Assembly: GCF_013282725.1 (NCBI RefSeq)
Contig: NZ_CP054043.1
Location: 4,278,001-4,342,000 of the forward strand
DNA length: 64,000 nucleotides
Direction: 5' to 3'
DNA from: Yersinia mollaretii ATCC 43969
GTDB lineage: Bacteria; Pseudomonadota; Gammaproteobacteria; Enterobacterales; Enterobacteriaceae
The notes under the pieces are model-generated. The model made no database searches. It was not told the DNA's origin and was given only the letters and a program-made list of their open reading frames with translations. Positions 1-9,944 of this stretch are shown here, piece after piece; within the stretch, counting starts at the first letter, position 1, and every line of letters begins with the position of its first letter. The translations under genes and the position numbers were made by a program.

Positions 1-942
<942 letters not shown>

Positions 943-962
943 CTTTACCTTTACCGCCCCCC

Positions 963-985
963 TGCCGGAGGTGATTCCTCCGGCA
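963..985 (+). terminator. hairpin after the DUF1479 gene
   Basis: A perfect 9-bp stem (TGCCGGAGG / CCTCCGGCA) with a 5-nt loop starts 20 bp after the stop codon. No T-run follows, so it may be an RNA 3'-end stabiliser or weak terminator rather than a canonical intrinsic terminator. Confidence 0.4.
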
Positions 986-1122
986 AATCCCATTCTGAAC
1001 CGCTCGATAGCACGGATAAAGTAGCAGTCAGCCGCCCTTTTCCTTATAGTTAGCCGCTTATTCGCCTCAAGATCTGATTATTTTCGACCTAAGATCTCAG
1101 GCCGTAGCCAAGAGAAAATAGC

Positions 1123-2823
1123 GTGCACCAGATATTTGAAATGCTACTGGCGGTGTTTGATCGTGCCGCACTGATGCTAATTTGCCTGTTCTTCCTGACC
1201 CGCACCCGCCTGTTCCGTCAGTTACTGCAAAAAGAGAAGCATACCCCGTTGGAACTGGCCGCAGTGACCGCCATCTTCTCGCTCTTCGCGATTTTCGGTA
1301 CCTATTCCGGCATTAACGTCGAAGGTTCACTGGTCAACGTCCGTGTCATCGCCGTCATGTCTGGCGGGATTCTGTTTGGCCCATGGGTCGGGATCATCAC
1401 GGGAGTGATTGCGGGTTCTCACCGCTACTTGATTGATATTGATGGTATTACTTCAGTTCCCTGCCTGATTACCAGTATTATCGCTGGACTGATGTCTGGC
1501 TATATCAACCTGAAAGTGAAGAAAGAGCGGCAATGGAGTGTCGGTATTTTAGCTGGCATGATTTGCGAATCACTGACCATGCTATTAGTGGTCATTTTGG
1601 CTAAACCGACCGCATTAGGTATCGATATTGTGTCTAAAATCGGCATTCCGATGATTTTAGGGGCGGTCTGTATCGGGCTGATTGTGCTGCTGGTACAGAG
1701 TGTCGAGGATGAAAAAGAGGTGATTGCGGCACGGCAGGCCAAACTCGCCTTGGATATCGCCAATAAAACCTTGCCCTATTTTCGCAATATTAACGGCGAG
1801 TCCTTACGTAGCGTATGCGAAATTATTCGCGACGATATCAAAGCCGATGCTGTTGCCATCACCGATAGGCAAAATATTTTGGCTTACGTGGGGGTCGGGG
1901 TCGAAACTTACGATATTGGCCATGAGATTATCAGTGATATCACCAAAGAGAGTATTCAGCGCGGCAAGATCACCATCCGCAATAACGATGAAGCTCACCG
2001 CACGCCGCAGATTCACTCGCTGATTATTATTCCGCTATGGGAAAAAGGTGAAGTGACCGGTTCGCTGAAAATCTATTACTGCCATGCCCATAAAATCACC
2101 TATTCGCTGAAAGTCATGGCGGTGGGTCTGTCGCAGATTATCTCTACGCAAATTGAGGTTTCCCGCATTGAGCATCTGCGTGAAATGGCGAATAAAGCGG
2201 AGATGCGCGCCCTGCAAAGTAAAATTAACCCGCACTTTTTGTTTAATGCGTTGAATGCGATTTCGTCATCGATTCGCATTAATCCAGACACCGCGCGCCA
2301 ATTGATCATCAACTTATCGCGTTACTTGCGCTACAGCCTTGAACTGAATGATGAACAAATTGATATCCGCAAAGAACTCCATCAGATTCAAGACTATATC
2401 GCTATCGAGCAGGCGCGTTTCGGCAGTAAGCTGACGGTCATCTATGATATCGACGACGACATTGCGCTGAAAATCCCGAGCCTACTGATCCAACCTTTGG
2501 TGGAAAATGCCATTGTGCACGGCATTCAGCCCTATCGTGGCAAAGGGGTGGTGGTCATTGCTGTCAAAGACCATGGTGATCAAATCAAAATTTCAGTGAA
2601 AGATACCGGCAATGGCATTAACCCAGAAACCATCGAGCGCGTCGCTAATAATGAGATGCCGGGCAATAAAATCGGTTTACTGAATGTACATCACCGGGTG
2701 AAATTACTCTATGGCGAAGGTTTACAGATACGCCGCATGGAACCGGGCACCGAAATTTCTTTTTATATCAGCAAAAATGGCGGCAAGATCCATGCAGAAC
2801 CCAGTATTTCAGCCGGAGTTTAA
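1123..2823 (+). CDS. pyrS: pyruvate-sensing histidine kinase PyrS (YpdA)
   Basis: LytS-type sensor kinase of 566 aa, very close to E. coli YpdA/PyrS. The N-terminal 200 residues form the 5TM_5TMR_LYT membrane sensor ([14 protein letters not shown] segment). A GAF-like region follows, then a HisKA_7TM/His_kinase domain with the phospho-acceptor His in [12 protein letters not shown] and an HATPase domain ([31 protein letters not shown]). The GTG start at 1123 is chosen because the resulting N-terminus ([19 protein letters not shown]) matches E. coli. In E. coli the kinase responds to external pyruvate and phosphorylates PyrR. The response-regulator gene begins 3 nt after the stop, so the two are co-transcribed. 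Confidence 0.93.
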   Translation: MHQIFEMLLAVFDRAALMLICLFFLTRTRLFRQLLQKEKHTPLELAAVTAIFSLFAIFGTYSGINVEGSLVNVRVIAVMSGGILFGPWVGIITGVIAGSHRYLIDIDGITSVPCLITSIIAGLMSGYINLKVKKERQWSVGILAGMICESLTMLLVVILAKPTALGIDIVSKIGIPMILGAVCIGLIVLLVQSVEDEKEVIAARQAKLALDIANKTLPYFRNINGESLRSVCEIIRDDIKADAVAITDRQNILAYVGVGVETYDIGHEIISDITKESIQRGKITIRNNDEAHRTPQIHSLIIIPLWEKGEVTGSLKIYYCHAHKITYSLKVMAVGLSQIISTQIEVSRIEHLREMANKAEMRALQSKINPHFLFNALNAISSSIRINPDTARQLIINLSRYLRYSLELNDEQIDIRKELHQIQDYIAIEQARFGSKLTVIYDIDDDIALKIPSLLIQPLVENAIVHGIQPYRGKGVVVIAVKDHGDQIKISVKDTGNGINPETIERVANNEMPGNKIGLLNVHHRVKLLYGEGLQIRRMEPGTEISFYISKNGGKIHAEPSISAGV

Positions 2824-2826
2824 CCC

Positions 2827-3567
2827 GTGAAAGCAATCATTGTTGAAGATGAGTTTCTGGCTCAGGAAGAGTTAAGCTACCTGATTCACCAGCACAGCAG
2901 CATCACCATTGAGGCGACCTTTGAGGATGGGCTGGATGTGCTTAAATATCTGCAAAATCATCAGGTTGATGCCATTTTTCTTGATATTAACATTCCGTCA
3001 CTGGATGGCGTGTTGCTGGCCCAGAACATCAGCAAATTTACCCATAAGCCCTATATTATCTTTATCACCGCCTATAAAGAGCATGCGGTTGAAGCTTTTG
3101 AGATTGAAGCGTTCGACTATATTTTGAAGCCTTACCATGAGTCACGTATTGTCACCATGCTGCAAAAGTTGGAAGCACTGCATAAGCGTGATCGTCAAAA
3201 TAGAGAGCAAACCAGCAGCCCCAATCCGCGCGCAGCGGCGTACACCATCAACTTGATGAAAGATGAGCGCATTATCGTCACTGATATCAATGATATCTAC
3301 TATGCGGCAGCACAGGAGAAGGTCACGCTGGTCTATACTCGTCGCGAAGAATTCATCATGCCGATGAATATCACTGAATTTTGTAGCCGTTTGCCGGAAG
3401 AGTATTTCTTCCGCTGCCATCGTTCCTATTGCGTGAATTTAGCCAAAATCCGCGAAATCGTGCCGTGGTTTAACAACACTTACATTCTGCGGCTCAGCGA
3501 TTTGGACTTTGAAGTCCCCGTTAGCCGCAGCAAGATAAAAGAGTTCAGGCAACTGATGCGCCTTTAA
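2827..3567 (+). CDS. pyrR: LytTR response regulator PyrR (YpdB)
   Basis: 246-aa response regulator. The N-terminal receiver domain shows the acidic pocket (VEDE), the phospho-Asp in AIFLDINIPS (about residue 53) and the conserved Lys in DYILKPY. The C-terminal half is a LytTR DNA-binding domain (FFRCHRSYCVNLAKI, RLSDLDFEVPVSRSKIKEF). The start codon is GTG at 2827, 3 nt after the pyrS stop. In E. coli the orthologue activates the transporter gene yhjX through a direct-repeat site. Here such a site begins 2 bp after this stop codon and the transporter gene is next. Confidence 0.93.
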   Translation: MKAIIVEDEFLAQEELSYLIHQHSSITIEATFEDGLDVLKYLQNHQVDAIFLDINIPSLDGVLLAQNISKFTHKPYIIFITAYKEHAVEAFEIEAFDYILKPYHESRIVTMLQKLEALHKRDRQNREQTSSPNPRAAAYTINLMKDERIIVTDINDIYYAAAQEKVTLVYTRREEFIMPMNITEFCSRLPEEYFFRCHRSYCVNLAKIREIVPWFNNTYILRLSDLDFEVPVSRSKIKEFRQLMRL

Positions 3568-3568
3568 A

Positions 3569-3599
3569 TGCATTTCATTCCACGTGGAGTGCAGCTCAT
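3569..3599 (+). promoter_or_regulatory. PyrR (YpdB) binding direct repeat
   Basis: Two 10-mers, TGCATTTCAT and TGCAGCTCAT, are separated by exactly 11 bp. This matches the known E. coli YpdB target (GGCATTTCAT, 11 bp, second copy) in sequence and spacing. It lies just upstream of a promoter with a good -10 (TATACT, 3633-3638) and no recognisable -35, as expected for an activator-dependent promoter. Confidence 0.85.
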
Positions 3600-3632
3600 T
3601 CCCCTTTCGATCTCTCGCTATTAGTCCGCCCG

Positions 3633-3638
3633 TATACT
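3633..3638 (+). promoter_or_regulatory. -10 element of the transporter promoter
   Basis: TATACT lies 34 bp downstream of the PyrR repeat. The -35 region (about 3610-3616) has no TTGACA resemblance, consistent with dependence on an upstream activator. The inferred leader is about 135 nt. Confidence 0.5.
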
Positions 3639-3779
3639 GGTTTCATTCGGCGGGCTGATAACACCTCAACACAAGATTTTCGGTGCTCCATCAGCGCGTA
3701 ACTTTTAGGCTTCCGACGCTATTTATCTCTATCAATAGCCATATTCGGGCCACATGCATTGATGTTTAAGGAGTCCGGC

Positions 3780-5024
3780 ATGAGCAGTAAACCGGTAAAT
3801 CGTTGGTTAATTGTTGTAGGTACTATCATCGTTCAGATGGGACTAGGCACTATCTATACTTGGAGCTTATTTAATCAGCCCTTGGGAGAGAAGTTTAGTT
3901 GGTCATTGGGCGCGGTGGCGACCACCTTCTCTATCACCAGTTTCTCTCTGGCTATCGCGACACTCTTTGCTGGCCGCCTGCAAGAGCGGATTGGTATCCG
4001 TAAACTGACGCTGATTTCCGGTATCATCCTCGGCTTGGGGCTGATTGCCAGCTCCTTCGCCACCTCATTGGGGATGATTTATCTGCTGGCGGGGATTGTG
4101 GTGGGCTTTGCTGATGGCACCGCCTACATCACCACACTGTCGAATCTGATTAAGTGGTTCCCAGAACGCAAGGGGCTGATTTCGGGTATCTCAGTGGGGG
4201 CATTTGGGACCGGTAGCCTGCTATTCAAATACGTGAATGCCAGCTTGATTGCCAATCAGGGGGTGTCGTTGGCGTTTTTCTACTGGGGCATTATCGTGAT
4301 GGTCTTGGTCGGGGCTGGCTCTTTCCTGTTACGGGAAAAAGTGGTTGCACCGCAAGCGGCCAACAACCTATCAACCGCCCGTGCAGGGCGCGACTTTAGT
4401 GTCGGTGAGATGCTGGCGGTCAAAGAGTCCTACTTCTTGTTTATCATCTTCTTCACGGCCTGTATGAGTGGCCTATATCTGATTGGTATCGTGAAAGACT
4501 TAGGTGTGCAATTAGCCGGGATGGATTTGGCGACGGCAGCAAATACCGTTTCAGCCATCGCCATCTTTAACACTGCCGGACGCATTATTCTGGGGGCGCT
4601 CTCCGATAAAGTCGGCCGCCTGCGGGTGATTAGTTTCACCTTGCTGGTCACCACCTTGGCGGTCTCCGTCCTAACCTTTGTTCCACTGACTCACACCTTG
4701 TTCTTCCTGTGCGTGGGGGCGATTGCCTTCTGTTTTGGTGGCAATATCACCGTGTTCCCCGCCATTGTTGGCGACTTCTTTGGCCTGAAAAACCACAGCA
4801 AAAACTACGGGGTCATCTATCAGGGCTTTGGCTTAGGCGCATTGGCAGGTTCATTTATTGCCGCCCGACTGGGGGGATATCACGCCACCTTTATCGTCAT
4901 CGCGGTGCTGTCAGTGGTGTCCTTACTGCTGACACTCATTATCAAGCCACCCAAAGGGGCCGCTGCTGAAACAGAAAGCAGCACCTCCGCTCCCGCAGGT
5001 GCCACCGCCAGCAGCCATGCTTGA
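3780..5024 (+). CDS. yhjX: OFA-family MFS transporter (YhjX-like)
   Basis: 12-TM major facilitator of the oxalate/formate antiporter (OFA) family, 414 aa, similar throughout to E. coli YhjX (GTIYTWSLFNQPL, LSNLIKWFPERKGLISG, KNYGVIYQGFGLG). The start at 3780 is preferred because AAGGAG sits 6 nt upstream; TTG 3759 and ATG 3762 lack such a site. The C-terminal tail is Ala/Thr/Ser-rich. In E. coli, YhjX is the main target of YpdA/YpdB and is linked to pyruvate uptake. In E. coli the two loci are apart; here they are adjacent. A strong terminator follows. Confidence 0.9.
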   Translation: MSSKPVNRWLIVVGTIIVQMGLGTIYTWSLFNQPLGEKFSWSLGAVATTFSITSFSLAIATLFAGRLQERIGIRKLTLISGIILGLGLIASSFATSLGMIYLLAGIVVGFADGTAYITTLSNLIKWFPERKGLISGISVGAFGTGSLLFKYVNASLIANQGVSLAFFYWGIIVMVLVGAGSFLLREKVVAPQAANNLSTARAGRDFSVGEMLAVKESYFLFIIFFTACMSGLYLIGIVKDLGVQLAGMDLATAANTVSAIAIFNTAGRIILGALSDKVGRLRVISFTLLVTTLAVSVLTFVPLTHTLFFLCVGAIAFCFGGNITVFPAIVGDFFGLKNHSKNYGVIYQGFGLGALAGSFIAARLGGYHATFIVIAVLSVVSLLLTLIIKPPKGAAAETESSTSAPAGATASSHA

Positions 5025-5044
5025 ACATTAATACTCTCTAGTCA

Positions 5045-5073
5045 TAAAAAAGCAGAGCCTCGGCTCTGCTTTT
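5045..5073 (+). terminator. intrinsic terminator after the OFA transporter gene
   Basis: A-run, 8-bp stem AGCAGAGC / GCTCTGCT with a 4-nt loop, then TTTT. It begins about 20 bp after the stop codon and could work in both directions. Confidence 0.85.
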
Positions 5074-5095
5074 GAGTTTCAACGGGTAACACGAA

Positions 5096-5491
5096 AGCTA
5101 ACACCCCTGCGGCTTCAAAACAAAGGATACCCAAAGTCATTGGAGTCGCAGGTAGGCAGCAAGTGAACGCATCCCGATGAGCTTACACAAGTAAGTGATT
5201 CGGGTAAGTGAGCGTAGCTAACACCCCTGCGGCTTCAAAACAAAGGATACCCAAAGTCATTGGAGTCGCAGGTAGGCAGCAAGTGAACGCATCCCGATGA
5301 GCTTACACAAGTAAGTGATTCGGGTAAGTGAGCGTAGCTAACACCCCTGCGGCTTCAAAACAAAGGATACCCAAAGTCATTGGAGTCGCAGGTAGGCAGC
5401 AAGTGAACGCATCCCGATGAGCTTACACAAGTAAGTGATTCGGGTAAGTGAGCGTAGCTAACACCCCTGCGGCTTCAAGGACGAAGGGTAT
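5096..5491. repeat. tandem ERIC array, three identical 120-bp units
   Basis: The 120-bp units at 5101-5220, 5221-5340 and 5341-5460 are identical, and the period-120 identity spans 5096-5478. The unit contains the ERIC (IRU) signatures: AAAGTCATTGGAGTCGCAGG at the left, the central GAGCTTACACAAGTAAGTGA, and GCGGCTTCAA at the right. Canonical ERICs are about 127-bp imperfect palindromes and normally single. Only the last unit continues into the regular terminus (AAGGACGAAGGGTAT, to about 5491), which overlaps the 3' end of glk. The array shows no ORF and no CRISPR-like spacers. Confidence 0.88.
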
Positions 5492-6446
5492 GCCCTAAAG
5501 TTTGACGCAGATAAGCCCCTGCCCCCAACAAACCCGGCTGTTGATGGGTAATCATATAAACGGGAATCTCGTGCAAGAAATCTTTGAAACGGCCTTTATC
5601 TTCAAAAGCGCCACGGAAACCGGAGGCTTTAAAAAACTCCATAAAACGCGGCACGATACCGCCAGCAATATAAACGCCGCCAAAGGTGCTGAGATTCAAG
5701 GCCAGATTGCCGCCAAAGCGGCCCATAATGACGCAGAACAGTGATAATGCGCGGCGGCAGTCAGTACAGCTATCAGCCAGCGCCCGCTCAGTCACATCTT
5801 TCGGTGCCAGATTCTCCGGCTGGCGCGCATCAGAAATCACAATGGCACGATACAAATTCACCAGCCCTGGGCCGGAAAGAACACGCTCGGCGGAGACGTG
5901 GCCCAACTCCTGACGCAATACCGCCAGAATGCGGTCCTCTTCTTCGCTATTGGGCGCGAAATCAACATGCCCGCCCTCACCTGGCAAGCTTATCCAGCGG
6001 CGGTCCACATTGACTAAATGCGCCACCCCCAACCCAGTGCCAGCACCATACACCGCAATAGGTTTTCCCGGCTGAGACGCGGTGCCGCCAAATTGCAGCA
6101 CATCTTGCTCAGACAGCACGGGAATCGCCATGGATACCGCCGTAAAATCATTGATCACTTCTAAATGATTCAGCCCCAAATTTTGTTTCATGGCGGCAAT
6201 CGAAAAGGCCCAAGTATGATTGGTCATCGCCACCCAGTCGCCGGTAATTGGACAGGCGATGGCGATGCAGGCATCCGTTATCGTCGCCGTATGTTCCGAC
6301 AGATATTGCCTGATAACATCTTCCAAACTGTCGTATTCCAGCCCTGAATATGTTTTTGCTTGTGATATTTCACCCGTCGCCACAGCGCAAAGCGCCAAAC
6401 GGGCATTAGTGCCGCCAACGTCACCCACCAGGGCATAGCTCGTCAT
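5475..6446 (-). CDS. glk: glucokinase
   Basis: 323 aa, typical length for bacterial Glk of the hexokinase family; phosphorylates cytoplasmic glucose with ATP. Visible motifs: phosphate-binding [12 protein letters not shown] at the N-terminus, catalytic Asp in [22 protein letters not shown], and the sugar-binding Glu in [13 protein letters not shown] start at 6446; the gene is monocistronic. The last three codons and the stop (Leu-Arg-Pro-TGA) lie in the terminus of the adjacent ERIC array, so the repeat seems to have redefined the C-terminus. Confidence 0.95.
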   Translation of the reverse strand: MTSYALVGDVGGTNARLALCAVATGEISQAKTYSGLEYDSLEDVIRQYLSEHTATITDACIAIACPITGDWVAMTNHTWAFSIAAMKQNLGLNHLEVINDFTAVSMAIPVLSEQDVLQFGGTASQPGKPIAVYGAGTGLGVAHLVNVDRRWISLPGEGGHVDFAPNSEEEDRILAVLRQELGHVSAERVLSGPGLVNLYRAIVISDARQPENLAPKDVTERALADSCTDCRRALSLFCVIMGRFGGNLALNLSTFGGVYIAGGIVPRFMEFFKASGFRGAFEDKGRFKDFLHEIPVYMITHQQPGLLGAGAYLRQTLGHTLRP

Positions 6447-6625
6447 CAGAAACTTCTCCGTTACAGGGATGCTTAACTTCTACTGTCTCCACTGTAAAAT
6501 CAGGTTGGGGAAACAACAATCTGAATGCGGTAAACCATTTCGCTTTGGGATGACGATCACATAAAAACGATTCAGCCGCGGCAAAATAGCGCGGCTGAAA
6601 GTTGAAAACGGCAGCTAGATGGCAA

Positions 6626-7099
6626 TTATGCCCCGCGTTTTTTTTCCGACGCGGCGGTCAATACTGCGGGCTGACGAGCGCGGATAATACGCATCCGTAA
6701 GTTGTCATAAGCCCAGTTGTAACAGATGGTGTAGGGCAGGAAGAACAGGAAGAAACCGATCTCCAACATAAATGCCTGTAGCAGTGAAACACCCAAGACA
6801 TAAGCCGCAATCGGCAAGCCGATCAGGATAAACCCACCTTCAAAGCCCAGCGCATGGAATACCCGCACACGCAGAGTCTTGGCGACCCGACTGACAGGCC
6901 AAAAGTAGTCGAACAACGTGTTGTAAATAATATTCCACAGCATCGCCACGGAAGAGAGAATAATGGTCAATGTCCCCATTTGCAGAATTGAACGATCCAA
7001 CAGCCATGCCCCCACCGGGGCGCAAATCGCGACCGCAATGACTTCAAAGCCAACAGCATGGATAACCCGCTCAGAGAGAGTCTTGTGATGAACTTGCAT
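6626..7099 (-). CDS. PACE-family multidrug/biocide efflux transporter
   Basis: 157 aa with four predicted membrane segments arranged as two BTP (bacterial transmembrane pair) repeats: residues about 10-60 and 80-135, each opening with an RV-x-HA-x-GFE block (RVIHAVGFEVIAVAI, RVFHALGFEGGFILI). This is the signature of the AceI/PACE proton-coupled efflux family (chlorhexidine, acriflavine and similar). The acidic residue in the first repeat (GFE) corresponds to the essential Glu of AceI. A LysR gene is divergent, 101 bp away, the usual arrangement for PACE pumps. The substrate cannot be read from the sequence. Confidence 0.88.
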   Translation of the reverse strand: MQVHHKTLSERVIHAVGFEVIAVAICAPVGAWLLDRSILQMGTLTIILSSVAMLWNIIYNTLFDYFWPVSRVAKTLRVRVFHALGFEGGFILIGLPIAAYVLGVSLLQAFMLEIGFFLFFLPYTICYNWAYDNLRMRIIRARQPAVLTAASEKKRGA

Positions 7100-7200
7100 A
7101 AAACACCTATTTAATTAACCGATAACTGATTGTCTGAGGTGATTATCATCGTTTTTTAAGATAGATTAAAGATAGAATCCATCGATAAAATAGATAGCTC

Positions 7201-8067
7201 ATGCACTATTCTCCCGAATCATTGATTGCGTTTGTCGAAGCCGCTGCACTCGGTTCGTTTTCCGCCGCTGCGCGCAAGTTGCGTAAAAGCCAGTCAACCA
7301 TCAGCACCGCTATTGCCAATCTGGAGGCGGACCTGGGGGTGACGCTATTTGATAGGCAGGCGCGTCAGCCGGTGCTAACGGATCATGGCCGCCGGGTGTT
7401 GTCCCACGTGCAAGAAATTTTGGCCGCCAGCGAACGGCTGGACTCACTCTCAATTCGCCTGTCGGGTCAGGTTGAAACGCGCCTCACCTTTGTGCTCTCC
7501 GACACCTATCAACCGACGCATCATGAGGATCTGCTGCGCCGTTTTGAACAGCGCTACCCTGATATCGAATTTGAATGCCTGATCGCCGAAGAAGCCGACG
7601 TTATTGACCTATTACAGCTCAGACGCGCACATATTGGTGTGGTGGAAGTGCAACAGAGCTATCCGCCAGACATTGCTGCTCGCCGATTATCCGCCCAAAC
7701 TGAAATGGCGATATTTGTGCAGGGCGATCATCCGCTGGCAAAACTGCCCCAAGTCCACCCCGAGCAACTGGCTACCACCCGCCAGCTCTGCCTCAACACC
7801 TACAAGCGCACCGAGCGCAATCAGCCGCAAGGACTGATCTGGTCTGCGCCCAGTTATTTAATGTTGTTGGAAATGGCAGAGCAAGGTTTCGGTTGGGCCA
7901 TTCTGCCTCGCTGGTTGGTTGATCAATACAGCCGCCGAAAACTGGTGCCGTTACCGACCATTGGCTGGCCAAAAATGATCTCCATTGATGCCGTTTGGTC
8001 GAAAAAAAGCCCGCCCGGCCCGGCAGGCTATTGGTTGTTGGATCAATTGGCCGGCGATATCAGGTAG
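7201..8067 (+). CDS. LysR-family transcriptional regulator
   Basis: 288 aa. The N-terminal winged HTH (SLIAFVEAAALGSFSAAARKLRKSQSTISTAIANLEADLGVTLFDR) is textbook LysR, followed by a periplasmic-binding-like effector domain. ATG 7201. It is divergent from the PACE pump gene, so the pump is the likely target. The shared 101-bp intergenic region holds a repeated AGATAGA motif (about 7160-7180) that may be operator sequence. Its 3' end overlaps the convergent ipdC gene by 8 bp. Confidence 0.88.
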   Translation: MHYSPESLIAFVEAAALGSFSAAARKLRKSQSTISTAIANLEADLGVTLFDRQARQPVLTDHGRRVLSHVQEILAASERLDSLSIRLSGQVETRLTFVLSDTYQPTHHEDLLRRFEQRYPDIEFECLIAEEADVIDLLQLRRAHIGVVEVQQSYPPDIAARRLSAQTEMAIFVQGDHPLAKLPQVHPEQLATTRQLCLNTYKRTERNQPQGLIWSAPSYLMLLEMAEQGFGWAILPRWLVDQYSRRKLVPLPTIGWPKMISIDAVWSKKSPPGPAGYWLLDQLAGDIR

Positions 8068-9721
8068 CAGAATTGCGGGCCTGAATAGATTTGGCAACAC
8101 TGATTAATAGATCTGGCATATCCATGGGCGGCAATACCACCTCAATGAACACCAACTGTTGAGCGCCTTCGATTTGTGCCAACACCTGTTGCAGTTGATG
8201 TGTCTCTTTGATTTTGCGCGTCATAAATTGTTTTCCTACCGTCAATGCTTGCGGCAATTGCGTCCAGTTCCACGGGGCAATATCGTTATAGCGCTGCTGT
8301 GCTCCATGAATAGCCCGCTCTACCGTGTATCCTTGGTTATTCAGCAGAAAAATAGTGGGGTTCAACCCATCACGCAGCATTGATCCCAACTCTTGAATTG
8401 TCAGTTGTGCAGCCCCGTCCCCCACCAGCAATATCAGTCGCCGCTGGGGTTGCGCCAACTGCGCACCATAGGCCGCCGGCAAACTAAAACCAATCGAACC
8501 CCACAACGACTGGGCGATAAAGGTACAACCAGAGGGGAGGTTCAGGGTTGCAGCCCCAAAACTCGAGGTGCCTTGATCAGTCACCACAATATCGTTTGGG
8601 CGCAAAAAGTGCTGGATGTGATACCAAAAAGTTTGCTGACTCAGTAAGTGATGTTGCGAGGCTTGTCGCACAGGAGGGGTTATCACGGGCTGTGGCCATT
8701 CGCCCTGTAGGGATTTGCACAATTGATGTAAGGCATCGACGGCAGCAACCATTGGGATCTGGCTAAAAACGCGGCTCCCTATGCGCACCTGTTCCGGCTG
8801 GACATCAATACAATTATCCTGAGTAATATGCTGGCTGAATCCGGCAGTAATGGTATCGACATACCACACCCCGACAGTGATAAGAACATCTGCATTTTCA
8901 ATCACTTCTTTCACACTGGCGTCACTGGCTGCCCCAGCATAAGTCCCGATAAATAGCGGATGGGTTTCATCCAGCACCCCTTTTCCCAACAAGAGTGTGG
9001 AGTGAGGCAAATTCACCTCCGCCAGCCATTGATTCAGTGATTGTCGCGCGCCAAATCTGTCGGCCAGAAAATCGGCCAGCAGGGCGACCCGATGCGCCGA
9101 CTGTAATTTCTCACGTGCCGCGTCAATGAATGCTTGAAGGGATGTCGGTGATAAGAGAGGTGGAGAGAGCGCCAAAGTACCTGAATTTGTTGCCATATCA
9201 GCTTCCGCCACATCACTGGGGAGTTGCAGATAGACCGGACGCCGTTGGTTTAAAGCCGCTACCAGCAGGCGATCAATTTCAGCCGCCGCATTCTCAGCGG
9301 TCAAGCTGGCCTGTGCACAAGTGACCTCTTTCGCCATGCGGGAAAAATGGCTGAAATCACCATCACCTAATGAGTGATGCAACAATTCTCCGGCCTTCTG
9401 TGAGCGCAATGCTGGGGTGCCCACAATATGAATCACTGGAAGGTATTCAGCGAAACTACCCGCAATCCCATTGATCGCACTTAATTCCCCAACACCCACT
9501 GTGGTGAGTAATGCCCCCGCTGGCATGACCCGAGCATAGCCATCTGCGGCATACGCTGCATTCAACTCATTAGCACACCCCATCCATTCAATCACCGGAT
9601 GGCTGATAACATGATCTAAAAAATGGAGATTAAAATCACCCGGAACACCAAAGAGATGCCGGATACCCACTTGTGCCAGTCGATCCAGTAAATAATCTGC
9701 CACTTTGTAGCTGCTTGCCAT
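8060..9721 (-). CDS. ipdC: indolepyruvate/phenylpyruvate decarboxylase (ThDP enzyme)
   Basis: 553 aa, matching the IpdC length of about 550. Decarboxylates indole-3-pyruvate to indole-3-acetaldehyde, the key step of the indolepyruvate route to indole-3-acetate. Seen: the N-terminal ThDP PYR domain with the activating Glu52 (CANELNAAYAADGYAR) and Asp29, the His pair in LLHHSLGDGDF, a central domain, and the C-terminal PP domain with the metal/ThDP motif VGDGAAQLTIQE...LNNQGYTVE. Phenylpyruvate or branched-chain 2-oxoacids are alternative substrates. ATG 9721 has no strong Shine-Dalgarno. A perfect 11-bp inverted repeat lies 13-45 bp upstream of the start. Confidence 0.85.
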   Translation of the reverse strand: MASSYKVADYLLDRLAQVGIRHLFGVPGDFNLHFLDHVISHPVIEWMGCANELNAAYAADGYARVMPAGALLTTVGVGELSAINGIAGSFAEYLPVIHIVGTPALRSQKAGELLHHSLGDGDFSHFSRMAKEVTCAQASLTAENAAAEIDRLLVAALNQRRPVYLQLPSDVAEADMATNSGTLALSPPLLSPTSLQAFIDAAREKLQSAHRVALLADFLADRFGARQSLNQWLAEVNLPHSTLLLGKGVLDETHPLFIGTYAGAASDASVKEVIENADVLITVGVWYVDTITAGFSQHITQDNCIDVQPEQVRIGSRVFSQIPMVAAVDALHQLCKSLQGEWPQPVITPPVRQASQHHLLSQQTFWYHIQHFLRPNDIVVTDQGTSSFGAATLNLPSGCTFIAQSLWGSIGFSLPAAYGAQLAQPQRRLILLVGDGAAQLTIQELGSMLRDGLNPTIFLLNNQGYTVERAIHGAQQRYNDIAPWNWTQLPQALTVGKQFMTRKIKETHQLQQVLAQIEGAQQLVFIEVVLPPMDMPDLLISVAKSIQARNSAT

Positions 9722-9733
9722 CAGGAGACCAAC

Positions 9734-9766
9734 CTTAATACTTATTATATTTAACTAAGTATTAAG
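9734..9766. promoter_or_regulatory. inverted repeat upstream of ipdC
   Basis: CTTAATACTTA (9734-9744) and TAAGTATTAAG (9756-9766) are perfect 11-bp inverted arms separated by 11 bp, i.e. about two helical turns centre to centre. The position just before the ipdC start suggests an operator for a dimeric regulator, or a leader hairpin. It does not match the TyrR box known for other ipdC genes. Confidence 0.5.
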
Positions 9767-9792
9767 CAAAACATAAATAAATCTAATATTTT

Positions 9793-9807
9793 CTAATTAA
9801 TAATTAG
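9793..9807. promoter_or_regulatory. 15-bp palindrome between ipdC and the aldo-keto reductase gene
   Basis: CTAATTA-A-TAATTAG is a perfect 7-1-7 palindrome about 72 bp upstream of ipdC and 138 bp upstream of the divergent gene. It is AT-rich, so chance is possible; it is a candidate operator. Confidence 0.3.
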
Positions 9808-9944
9808 CTAACACACAGACTACTTGCTGCTATCACCTCTTTGAGACGCGCCATCACTGATCAACTCTGTGATCCTGCCAACTTCACCCATCAGTGAAAC
9901 CGCATACACTAAAGTGTCATTTACTCTCTTCAATAAGGGGCATC

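Noticed and set aside
5101..5460. CRISPR array at the regular repeats
   Set aside because: Period is 120 bp of wholly identical sequence with no variable spacers; the units are ERIC elements.
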